Assembly (NCBI GenBank): GCA_002005505.1
Contig: KV908681.1
Coordinates: forward strand, 87,023-102,022
Origin: Botryococcus braunii
Taxonomy: Eukaryota > Chlorophyta > Trebouxiophyceae
DNA: 15,000 nucleotides
Direction: 5' to 3'
Below are positions 7,528-15,000 of this stretch, piece by piece (position 1 is the stretch's first letter; each line of letters opens with the position of its first letter). The translations under genes were made by a program, and so were the position numbers. Below the pieces are notes generated by a model. The model ran no database searches and had not been told where the DNA came from. It saw only the letters and a list, made by a program, of their open reading frames with translations.

Positions 7528-7760
7528 CTGGGCAGCGGAGTCTGCAGCCGTGGCCGCCCACCGCCTCTCAGCAGCAGCTTCTGCCTCATGCAATCGCTTT
7601 TCCCTCTCTGATAACTCGTGCCTCTGCGCCGCAGCTTCACTGGACAGCCGGGCCTCCAGCGCTTCCGCGTCAGCTGCTGCCTTGGCCTTGCGGGTTGCCA
7701 GGTCAGCTTCCTGACGGCTGCATTCAGCTTCCCTCCTCTCCATGGCAGCTTCCCAGGAGC
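7528..7760 (-). CDS. Coiled-coil protein, exon 9
   Basis: Seen: acceptor TTGGGTGTAG|GC in phase 1. The product is SWEAAMERREAECSRQEADL, then ATRKAKAAADAEALEARLSS, then EAAAQRHELSEREKRLHEAE, then AAAERRWAATAADSAAQ. The 5' splice site is CAG|GTATTT (GT at 7527-7526), phase 0. It contains SEREKRL, a form of the recurrent heptad. The ATG in the first codons (AAMERRE) could be imagined as an initiator, but helical sequence begins before it and the acceptor is good, so I read it as internal. The phase-1 entry does not match the phase-0 exit chosen for exon 8. Confidence 0.7.
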
Positions 7761-7935
7761 CTACACCCAAGCAGCAACCCCAAATTATGGCGAAAACATG
7801 GGTTGGACCAATGCGGGGCTTGCATCCTCTCACGTGCGCAGGCAATGCAGGCAGGCAGTGTCAGCTGTACCAAATTTCAACTGCAGTGGTACTCACCTCT
7901 GTTACATCCTCGTGCTTTTTTCTTCAAGCATTCAT

Positions 7936-7999
7936 GGTGTGTGTGTGTGTGTGTGTGGTGTGTGGTGTGTGTGTGGTGTGTGGGGTGTGTGGTGTGTGA
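7936..7999. repeat. Interrupted (GT)n tract
   Basis: GT units interrupted by GGTG steps (GTGTGGTGTGTGGTG and similar). All plus-strand frames give Cys/Val/Trp/Gly repeats, so it is intronic simple sequence. Confidence 0.85.
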
Positions 8000-8120
8000 G
8001 AGGAGAACACGACCGATCAGTTCGAGTCCCCCAGGCTCTGACGACGCAGGCAGCCCCATCCGATCGACGAGAAGAGGGAATCAGCAAACCCGAACCCGTT
8101 ACAAATCTTCTAAAAAAAAC

Positions 8121-8142
8121 CGAAGAGGCGCACTCTTCGCTC
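8121..8142 (-). CDS. Possible 22-nt micro-exon (speculative)
   Basis: On the minus strand, a pyrimidine-rich CCTCGCCCTCCAG precedes GAGCGAAGAGTGCGCCTCTTCG, cut here as seven codons (ERRVRLF) plus one base, and then GTTTTT. Starting in phase 0 and ending in phase 1, it would join exon 8 (phase 0) to exon 9 (phase 1) without a frameshift. That phase fit is the only reason to propose it. The donor is poor, and a chance match in 1.4 kb is quite possible. Confidence 0.2.
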
Positions 8143-8331
8143 CTGGAGGGCGAGGCTTGCTCTGCAGGGCACCTCGCGCCGTGCAGCTCGATCCCCTTCT
8201 CGGCAGCTTCCGATGGTTGTGGCCCGGGCGGCAGGTCTCGCTGCAGCCAGGATCGATCCGCCCCCCCTCACTGCCTCAGCCTCCCCTGGCCCCCCCACTG
8301 CCGCCGTCTTCCCCTCGCCCGGATGCGCCGC

Positions 8332-8530
8332 GTCAGGGTTTCGCCCCCACCCCGTTAGTTTCTGCCCCGACCGCCGTCAGGGTTCTGCCCACCGCCATCA
8401 GGGTTTCTGCCCCCACCGCGTTAGGGTTTCTGGTCCCAACCGCACCTTAGGTTTCTGGTCCCAACCGACCGGCCCCGGGGGCCCAACCCACTGCCAGGGT
8501 TTGGCCCCACGGAAGGTTTTGGTCCCAACC
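8332..8530. repeat. ~23-bp minisatellite with TTAGGGTTT core
   Basis: Seven or eight degenerate units of the type GT(T/C)AGGGTTTCTG followed by CCCCCACCGC or GTCCCAACCGC. Units at 8332-8450 are closest to each other; those after 8460 are diverged and spaced irregularly (near 8500 and 8510-8530). One unit contains GTTAGGGTTT, the same string as a plant-type telomere junction. Confidence 0.7.
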
Positions 8531-8633
8531 AACGCAGAGTCTGCCCACCGCCGGGCGGATCCAAGCGAGGGGGCACCAGAGGGGGAAATGCACGCAGGTT
8601 TCATTGAACAGGCCCAGCGAGCAGCAGCGGGGA

Positions 8634-8695
8634 GGGGGGGGGAGAAGAGCGAGAGGAGGGGGGGGGGGGAGGGAGGGGGGGGGGGGGAGGGGGGG

Positions 8696-8729
<34 letters not shown>

Positions 8730-8736
8730 GGAAGAG

Positions 8737-8829
<93 letters not shown>

Positions 8830-8890
8830 GAAGAGAAGAGAGGAGAGAGAGAGAAAAAGAAGGAGACAGAGAGAGAGAGAGAGAAGGGGG
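8634..8890. repeat. Long G-run block followed by (GA)n
   Basis: From 8634 to 8728 the plus strand is almost all G, with a pure run of 32 G at 8697-8728. (GA)n-type purine sequence with AAG and AGG interruptions then continues to about 8890. The sense RNA is therefore a long CU tract followed by poly-C. Confidence 0.92.
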
Positions 8891-9184
8891 GGCAAGAGCA
8901 ACATGGGAAACGGTTTGGGATTTAGGAGAAACGACCAGCGTTCTGCCACAAATCCTGCGCTGGGAGCAGTTCCGGCAAGAGGTCGGGCTAGATGCATTTC
9001 GACCAACGGTGAGGCTGGGACCTCGAACGAGGTCGAATCTGTGTGGGGTTTCGGCGCAAACGCCCTCCTTTCGGGGCCCCCCCGTTCATGCACGTGGCAA
9101 ACTTCGGACTGGAGTATGGCCTCGTTGGAACTGCCAGAGTGACTAAGAACCCCGCATGAATAGCAGCATGAGCAGTTCCTTCAC

Positions 9185-9401
9185 CAGGTCGAGCTCGAGG
9201 CGGTGCAGGGAGTCGGCCCGCAGGTCAAGGTCGCGCTCCCGCTCGGCAAGGCGCTTCTGGAGGTGCCGCACTTCCGTGGCAGCTTCCGCTTGGGCGCGTG
9301 CGGCGCCTTCAGCCCGCCGTTCCGCCTCCGCCTGTTGCGCGGCCAGGCGCGCCCTGCCCGCCTCAACCTCCGCCCTCCCTGCCTGCCGCTCCTCCTCAGC
9401 C
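9185..9401 (-). CDS. Coiled-coil protein, exon 8
   Basis: Seen: acceptor GGCGTACAG|G in phase 2, matching the exon 7 donor (CG|G gives Arg). The product is AEEERQAGRAEVEAGRARLA, then AQQAEAERRAEGAARAQAEA, then ATEVRHLQKRLAERERDLDL, then RADSLHRLELDL. I place the 5' splice site at CTG|GTGAAG (GT at 9184-9183), phase 0. An alternative, CGGG|GTTCTT at low edge 9151, ends in phase 1 and would fit exon 9's phase, but it adds a hydrophobic KELLMLLFMR stretch unlike the rest. The 5' boundary and body are secure; the 3' boundary is not. Confidence 0.72.
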
Positions 9402-10028
<627 letters not shown>

Positions 10029-10265
10029 CGCCGTTTCTCCCCAGCAGCAGCCTCAGCAGCTTCTCGGGCAGCTGCTGCAGCTCGGGAAGCTGCCTCCTCA
10101 GCGGCAGCGACTTTCTGCCGCTCCGCGTTCAGCGTCAGCCGGTCACTTGCCAGCTGGGACTCCGTCTCCTTCAGTGTTCCCTCCCTCTGGGCCGCCAGTG
10201 CCTCTCTCTGCTCCACTTTTGCTTCCCGTGCTGCCATGGCTTCCTTCATAGCCTGTCTCTCTGCC
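10029..10265 (-). CDS. Coiled-coil protein, exon 7
   Basis: Seen: 237 bases, starting at GCTCACAG|G (phase 2) and ending at CGGCG|GTACGC (phase 2). The product is AERQAMKEAMAAREAKVEQR, then EALAAQREGTLKETESQLAS, then DRLTLNAERQKVAAAEEAAS, then RAAAAAREAAEAAAGEKR. The 5' part carries the heptad as AREAKVEQREALAAQREGTL, three RE units at 7-residue spacing. The 3' part is nearly pure Ala/Glu/Arg helix. Both flanking exons meet it in matching phase 2 (ATG before, CGG after), which supports both boundaries. Confidence 0.8.
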
Positions 10266-10466
10266 CTGTGAGCACATGTCTTTTGGTTACTACTCTTTTG
10301 GTTACAAAAGTTACGGTCTCTCCCCCGTGCCCGCCCAGCTTGACTGGCTACCTGCCCGCTCACCCATCGGAATCCCTTCCCGCCACTTCCAACCTCTTCC
10401 TATATGTGTCCAAGCCTTTCTGTCATACTCCCCCATTCTCCTCCTGGTCCCACCCCTCGTGTGTCT

Positions 10467-10534
<68 letters not shown>

Positions 10535-10616
10535 GGGGGGGGGAGGGCAGCGAGCGTAAATCCGTGCAGTGGGTGGACACTTAGCCATAGGAGGAGGCGA
10601 AGGACTTGGGTCATAC
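10266..10616 (-). other. Intron 6-7 (phase 2)
   Basis: About 351 bases, largely filled by the (GT)n/G-run tract at 10459-10543. The remainder is C/T-rich on the plus strand with no open helical frame. The acceptor end reads ACATGTGCTCACAG in the sense strand. Confidence 0.5.
10459..10543. repeat. (GT)n microsatellite followed by G-run
   Basis: Imperfect GT units from 10459 become perfect for more than 25 units to 10528, then CG and a 14-base G-run. In the sense RNA this is C-run then (AC)n. Confidence 0.9.
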
Positions 10617-10795
10617 ATAAACGAACTTTGCTCTTTTTCGAGCGCGGAGCGCATTGCAGCCACCTCCCGTGCTTTCTGCTCCACGTCCGCGGCCGCTTTG
10701 TCCAGCAGCAGCTCCACGCGCGTCTCACGCGCTTCAACTTCCGCCTCGCGCGCCTTGATTTGCCGATTTTGTTCCTCCAGCTTGCTTGCGGCACT
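10617..10795 (-). CDS. Coiled-coil protein, exon 6
   Basis: Seen: acceptor GACAAGGCAG|AGT in phase 0. The product is SAASKLEEQNRQIKAREAEV, then EARETRVELLLDKAAADVEQ, then KAREVAAMRSALEKEQSSF. The 5' splice site TTTAT|GTATGA lies in phase 2 and leaves AT, which the first G of exon 7 completes to ATG (Met). Length is 179 bases (59 codons plus 2). The heptad signature is tandem here (AREAEVE, ARETRVE). Inferred: rod segment. The agreeing phases with exon 7 are good evidence that the two exons are truly spliced together. Confidence 0.78.
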
Positions 10796-11333
<538 letters not shown>

Positions 11334-11765
11334 CTCTGCCGCCGTCTTGTGGGCCTGCTGTTCCGCCTGGAGCACGGCCCGTTCCTTCTCAATCTGCGCC
11401 CTGTCACGCGCGACAGCAGCCTCCGCGGATCGGACCGAGTCCTCCCTGCCTGTGACGGCCTTCTCACGGCCCTCCACGTCGCTGAGGAGCGCGGCGCGGC
11501 TTTCCAGTTGTACCGCCTCTGCGGCGATGCGCCGCGATTCTCGATCGATCGACGCCTGCCTATCGCCGATGGCTGCGGCTACGCGGCCATTCTCTTCGGC
11601 CTGCCTTGCTGCCTCTGTTGCCTGTTTGGAGACGTCTGCTGCTCGCCGATCCAGCTCGGCCCTTTCCACAGCGAGGAGAGCCAGCTGGGAAGCGTGCTGC
11701 GCCTCAGCTGCCTCACTCGCCTCCAGGGCCTCTGTTGCAGCCCTTCCAAGCTCCTGCTCTTTCTC
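11334..11765 (-). CDS. Coiled-coil protein, exon 5 (longest exon)
   Basis: Seen: 144 codons from the acceptor GATGTCTCAG|GAG to the 5' splice site GAG|GTACGA, both in phase 0. This is the largest exon and the best evidence for the protein's character. Examples are EALEASEAAEAQHASQLALL, then ERAELDRRAADVSKQATEAA, then GREKAVTGREDSVRSAEAAV, ending in QAEQQAHKTAAE. Heptad spacing is continuous, with only scattered glycines and no proline. The R-E-x-x-V-x-x motif occurs twice in tandem (GREKAVT, GREDSVR). Inferred: central rod of a long coiled coil. ATG codons in the frame just upstream of the acceptor are intronic and not proposed as a start. Confidence 0.8.
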
Positions 11766-11841
11766 CTGAGACATCAGAGAGGGTTTTGTGTGTCAGGCAC
11801 TCAAGTCGTGTCAGCCAGGAACGCAGAGTACGACGTTCGCA

Positions 11842-11855
11842 GGGGGGGGGGGGGT

Positions 11856-11936
<81 letters not shown>
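11842..11936. repeat. G-run plus (CA)n microsatellite
   Basis: A 13-base G-run at 11842-11854 is followed after TG by about 40 uninterrupted CA units to 11936. The G-run abutting a CA/GT tract matches the arrangement at 4085-4136 and 10459-10543. Confidence 0.9.
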
Positions 11937-11940
<4 letters not shown>

Positions 11941-12601
11941 AGGGAGAAGGGAGAGAGAAAAGGGGGGCGGGTGGGGGGGGAGGGGCGGGGGGGGGGTGGA
12001 CAAATCACGGGAAGGAAAACGTGCAAAAAATGGTAACGTAATGAGTCATGACCCTTGCAGTGAAAACCCCTCAACGTTCCGCTGTCCTTAGCAGCTGCGG
12101 GTTATCATGGCACCAATCACTAATGTGGTTTGGAATGCAGCTTTGATTGGACTTTAATTGGACGTGCAGTCACCAGTTGTTAGGCCCAGCATTGTCAGGC
12201 TGCACGCATTGCTAATAATGCACCTGTTAGGCCTCAAAGCCACAATTCAATCGAACTCTTTCTCCCGCACTCTTTTCTAATCTGTGTCCCACTTTCTGTT
12301 CTCATAATCCCCATTTTCAATGAGAGACCGGAGCCTGGCACAGTCCAATCAGTCTGCATTGAATGCCAAAGAAAAAAAGCGTCTGCACTATAAACTAGTT
12401 TCACAACAACCGTTTGTAATGTCCGTGGAGTTCATAAAAAGTTCATAAAAAGTCTGCTGCTCACAGGCTGCCACCTGGCTGACTGGCAGGTTTGATGGTA
12501 CAACCAGGCTTCTGAGGTGGGGGCTTGCTCCGGGGCGCATTCTATAAACAATTCGGTGAAAATAAACCGGATGACATCGATCCAGCCACCGCTGGTTAAA
12601 C

Positions 12602-12680
12602 ATGAGGAAATTCAGGTGGAAATTCAATGAGGAAATTCAGGGAAAAAATGGCAAATCAGGAAAAAATGAGGAATTTCAGG
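12602..12680. repeat. Short direct repeat, GAGGAAATTCAGG unit
   Basis: Words of the type ATGAGGAAATTCAGG occur three to four times with small changes, partly interrupted by AAAAAATG. The block is followed by two ACACGTATCCGG copies. It is a small decayed intronic tandem repeat. Confidence 0.55.
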
Positions 12681-12827
12681 ATATACGTGGGCTACACGTA
12701 TCCGGCCACACGTATCCGGAAACATTCATGTAGCGCCCAGTCTGTGCACGTTCAGAATGTTGACAAGAATCATTGTGTACATGTAAGTTACGTGTAAGCT
12801 ATATGATGTAACGAGGTTTTTGCTTAC

Positions 12828-12983
12828 CATAAGCCGTGCTTCAAGGGCTGAAAGGCGACCCGCTTTCTCTGCCAGCTCTGTTGCTTTGGCGAGCGCCTCC
12901 TCCTCCCTTTCCGTTAAGTCGGCTGCTCTATCGGCCAGCTGGCTTTTTTCAAGCCGCACTCTCTCGAGCGCCTCTGCAGCTGC
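12828..12983 (-). CDS. Coiled-coil protein, exon 4
   Basis: Seen: exactly 52 codons between a GAGTAG|GCA acceptor and a consensus 5' splice site ATG|GTAAGC, both in phase 0. The product is AAAEALERVRLEKSQLADRA, then ADLTEREEEALAKATELAEK, then AGRLSALEARLM: uninterrupted heptad-type helix with no Pro or Gly breaker apart from one G. Among all exons here this has the most canonical donor. It equals exon 13 (3616-3771) in length but not in sequence. Inferred: rod segment of the same protein. Confidence 0.78.
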
Positions 12984-13692
12984 CTACTCCAAAACCACAC
13001 CACTCCTATGAATACGCTGCAAAGCACGTCTTCAATCCGGCATTTTTTGTATTATGTCACATGCAACAATTTAAGAACAGGGGTCATCGGGTAGCATGAT
13101 TGAACACTAGCAACCCAATAGTGGGTACACTTGCTCAATGGCCAGGAGTTATGCTTTCCAGCAGCAGCAGCATCAGCAGCAGCAGCAGCAGCAGCAGGAG
13201 GAGGAGGAGGAGGAGGAGGAGGAGGAGGAGGAGGAGGAGGAGGAGGAGGAGGAGGAGGAGGAGGAGGAGCAGGAGGAAGTGAGGAGGAGAACGAGGAAGA
13301 AGAAGAAGAAGAAAGAGAAGAGGAGGACGAGGAGGAGGCCGGGGGGGGGGGGCGGCGGCAGAGGAGAAAGATGAGACGAAGGAGGAGGAGAAGGAGGAGA
13401 AGTAGCTGCGGAGGGAAAGGGAGTTGAAAGACAGGTGAAGCGTGAAAAAGAGTGGAATAAGTGCACTAAGGAGAAGAACTAGCAGGGGAAGGACTAGTTG
13501 CACCAGTCGGAAAACGCAGCCTTATAGATAAGCAGAAGTAGGACTTCTACCAGCACTTCTAAGAGGAGACTTCTGACCAACTGTGCGGGCCGAAGAGTCA
13601 GAGGAAAACCTCCCACGAATACTAGACACCCAGACCCCTGCTATGCATGCATAAGGCGACTACGTCATGGGGAAGGAGCGAGTGAAACCGAC
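12984..13692 (-). other. Intron 3-4
   Basis: About 709 bases. The middle is the CAG/GAG trinucleotide tract at 13159-13420, which is pyrimidine-rich in the sense RNA. The 13430-13690 part is unique-looking sequence with no open helical frame; it contains short inverted copies of an AGAAGT/ACTTCT word near 13530-13565. The 3' end reads TTTTGGAGTAG before exon 4. Confidence 0.5.
13159..13420. repeat. (CAG)n-(GAG)n trinucleotide tract
   Basis: On the plus strand, CAG triplets with one CAT interruption run from about 13159 to 13197. They pass directly into roughly two dozen GAG triplets, then into GAA-rich and mixed AGG purine sequence with a short G-run near 13340. All plus-strand frames are poly-Gln/Glu or poly-Arg and the minus strand gives poly-Leu/Ser, so this is tandem repeat inside an intron rather than coding sequence. 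Confidence 0.85.
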
Positions 13693-13917
13693 TTGGGACT
13701 TGTGCTCTGCGTCAACCACCGCAGCAGCTCGGCGCTCGAGTTCGATTCTTGCCGACTCCAGGGAATTCCGGTCTGTTTTCACGGATGCCTCCTCAGTCGC
13801 GAGAGCTGCCTGGCGGCGTTCCAGGTCAGCCCGCTCAGAGCCTAAAGAGGCTTGCTCCGCCGCCAATGATGCGCGCAAGTCCTCAACCTCCTTCGCAGCC
13901 TTCTGCTGTTTGGTAAC
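13693..13917 (-). CDS. Coiled-coil protein, exon 3
   Basis: Seen: 75 codons bounded by a 3' splice site TTGGACAG|GTT and a 5' splice site CAA|GTCGGT, both in phase 0. The product is continuous charged helix: VTKQQKAAKEVEDLRASLAA, then GSERADLERRQAALATEEAS, then SARIELERRAAAVVDAE. Hydrophobic L/V/A residues recur every 3-4 positions between E/R/K/Q residues, as in a parallel coiled coil. There is no proline and almost no glycine. Inferred: rod segment of the same large protein as the neighbouring exons; the 193-base intron before it (13918-14110) is the shortest in the window. Confidence 0.75.
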
Positions 13918-14110
13918 CTGTCCAAGCAGGCAGCTGTGGGAACCCCCTTATTTTTGCAACAAAGGCGACTTGAAGGAGGCTATGGATCATGCCTTTTGAA
14001 GGAGACTTTACAGCTCGTGGACATCCATGTACGCCATTCACTGCCTTGTGGACTGTGAAGGGGAGAGGCCCATCGCGGGCCTGACCCATACCGGTCAAAG
14101 GGGGGCTCAC

Positions 14111-14326
14111 CTGGTTCTGGATATCAGACAGGCGTCGCGATTCCGAGGCCAAGTGAGCAGCTTCCAAATTGAGGGCCAGTGCCCACCGTTGGAGGGCGGT
14201 CTCCCGCTCCGCGAGGATAGCTCGCCTGCCCGCCAACTGCACCGCCACGTCCGTCGATTTTGCCAAAGCGCCGATCGGTGCTTCGCGCCGAAATCGGGAC
14301 CCCACGTGGACGCTTCGCTGGCTGCC
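14111..14326 (-). CDS. Coiled-coil protein, exon 2
   Basis: Seen: the 3' half is typical of the gene: AVQLAGRRAILAERETALQ, then ALNLEAAHLASESRRLSDIQ. It ends at a strong 5' splice site CAG|GTGAGC (GT at 14110-14109) in phase 0. The acceptor chosen is GAGCAG|GGC, which gives 72 whole codons. The first 25 or so residues in this frame are not helix-like (they include GSQRSVHVGSRF). A better-looking acceptor, CCATGGGCAG|GAG, lies just upstream with exon edge 14340; from it another frame reads EDASRAASEAS, which does look like this protein. A one-base indel inside the exon would join the two frames, so the 5' half is uncertain. Confidence 0.6.
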
Positions 14327-14821
14327 CTGCTCGCGTCCTCCTGCCCATGGACACACAAGAGTCAGACAGTCCAGCATACAAGGGCACATGGATCGATCAC
14401 TTTGGTGGATTTTCTGAAAAGATATGAATGGCAAAAATGAAACAATGTGTTTGTGAATGAAAGGTTGAAAGGGAGAACGAATGGACGAGGAGAATGATGA
14501 ATAAAAGCATTAACAAGTGCATCAGTATTGAGGGGATCATTGAATGACCCATGAGTGCATGAATGAAACGTCTATTTTTATAAACCTCTTTCATAAGTGA
14601 CACATGATGTTTGTCAGACAAAGGAAACTCCAAATTTGTGTGTAAAGCCCCCTTCAATTTTCAGATGTAATATTCATCTTCTTCAGAGGGTCCAGGCTCC
14701 CCCGTGGGGGCGGGGGTGGGGGACTAGTCCATGTGTCGGAGGCAAGGAAAGTAAGTTTTTTTTTGGGGGGGGGGGGGCTGGGTACCAGCAGGCTGGGGCT
14801 TGCAGCCGGAAGCCCCTGCAC
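14327..14821 (-). other. Intron 1-2
   Basis: About 495 bases with no coding signal. The 14754-14777 end is a T-run next to a G-run (A/C-rich in the sense RNA). The 14380-14690 part is more AT-rich than anything else in the window and holds many degenerate ATGAATGA-like words, suggesting an old decayed tandem repeat. Confidence 0.5.
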
Positions 14822-14980
14822 TTGGTGGCGGAGGGAACGCCACGAGTCTGCCAGCTTGGCCTCCCGGGAGGACAGCGCTGCCTCCAGGCGGGTCAGAGCT
14901 TCCTTCATGACTTCTGCCTCCTCCTTCGCCTGCCCCTCCGCCTTCTCCCTCTCACTAGCTTTGCTTCGCAGTGTGCACAA
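14822..14980 (-). CDS. Coiled-coil protein, exon 1 of window (5' part, partial)
   Basis: Seen: a minus-strand open frame with A/E/K/R-rich helical sequence, including KAEGQAKEEAEVMKEALTRL and then LSSREAKLADSWRSL. The last segment carries the R-E-x-x-L heptad found in the other exons. The likely 5' splice site is CAA|GTGCAG with GT at 14821-14820, which ends the exon in phase 0; an in-frame CAG six bases further on is a less likely boundary. The upstream limit is not resolved: the frame stays open to the window edge at 15000, and GCTAG or CGAAG around 14950-14965 could be acceptors. Inferred: one exon of a large structural coiled-coil protein whose earlier exons lie beyond 15000. No initiator Met is evident. 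No family is recognised. Confidence 0.6.
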
Positions 14981-15000
14981 CCGACCCCAAGGGAGGCTGG

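Larger units (their letters stand above)
7761..9184 (-). other. Intron 8-9 (may hide a micro-exon)
   Basis: About 1,424 bases, the longest gap between confident exons. It contains G-rich/(GA)n sequence at 8634-8890, a 23-bp minisatellite at 8332-8530, a GT tract at 7936-7999 and unique sequence elsewhere. The 8121-8245 part is GC-rich and partly open on the minus strand, so a small missed exon there is plausible. Confidence 0.45.
11766..12827 (-). other. Intron 4-5
   Basis: About 1,060 bases. It holds a G-run/(CA)n tract at 11842-11936, a G-rich stretch at 11964-11998, unique AT-balanced sequence from 12000 to 12600 with no convincing open frame, and a small AAATTCAGG-type repeat at 12602-12680. 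Two copies of ACACGTATCCGG occur at 12694-12719. The 3' end in the sense strand reads CCCTCTCTGATGTCTCAG, a good polypyrimidine-AG before exon 5. Confidence 0.5.

Noticed and set aside
7735..7745. ATG in exon 9 (AAMERRE) as the start of a separate gene
   Set aside because: Helical sequence and an acceptor precede it and more exons lie upstream on the same strand, so an internal Met is simpler.
8010..8040. AGTTCGAGTCCC resembling a tRNA T-arm / B box
   Set aside because: No acceptor stem, anticodon arm or A box can be folded around it; upstream is a GT repeat.
8213..9142. 309-codon plus-strand open frame
   Set aside because: It runs through a minisatellite, a G-run and a GA tract; the length comes from low-complexity sequence without stops.
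13131..13427. Poly-Gly/Glu/Gln and poly-Leu/Ser frames at the CAG/GAG tract
   Set aside because: All frames on both strands are homopolymeric, as expected from a trinucleotide repeat, and it lies between two good exons of the minus-strand gene.

Overview
The window looks like eukaryotic nuclear DNA. It holds short GC-rich coding islands with GT-AG boundaries, separated by long introns packed with microsatellites and minisatellites. There is no operon-like packing, and no rRNA, tRNA, CRISPR or prokaryotic mobile element that I can recognise. Alanine/glutamate/arginine-rich exons with GC-rich third positions, introns of several hundred bases, and a short TTTAGGG/TTAGGG-type tract would fit a GC-rich unicellular alga (green lineage or another group with plant-type telomeres). 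That placement is inference, not proof.

One gene appears to cross the whole window on the minus strand. Reading 15000 to 1, I find 16 collinear exons, called exon 1 (window edge, 14822-14980 or beyond) to exon 16 (482-667). Together they give about 1,090 residues, almost all long amphipathic helix rich in A, E, R, L and Q. No start codon or terminal stop was identified, so the gene continues past both edges. Most exons are whole numbers of codons flanked by phase-0 introns. Exons 6, 7 and 8 are instead joined by phase-2 introns, with split codons that fit. A heptad of the form R-E-x-x-L/V-x-x recurs in most exons. This is a large coiled-coil protein, probably structural (cytoskeletal, flagellar or centrosomal would be guesses); I do not recognise the family.

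The introns make up nearly 80% of the window. They carry (GA)n, (CT)n, (CA)n, (GT)n, poly-G/poly-C and (CAG/GAG)n tracts and five minisatellite arrays: about 50 bp at 943-1450, 47 bp at 1520-1880, 38 bp at 3428-3615, about 80 bp at 4655-5150 and about 23 bp at 8332-8530. The most notable points are a 38-bp array ending at a 5' splice site with splice-like sequence in each unit, a short exon segment copied twice into its upstream intron, a telomere-like tract eight bases inside an intron, and places where the reading frame does not join cleanly (exon 8 to 9, and inside exon 2).

Long open frames of pure Arg-Glu, His-Thr, Val-Cys, Ser-Leu or poly-Glu/Leu are microsatellite translations and are not annotated as genes.
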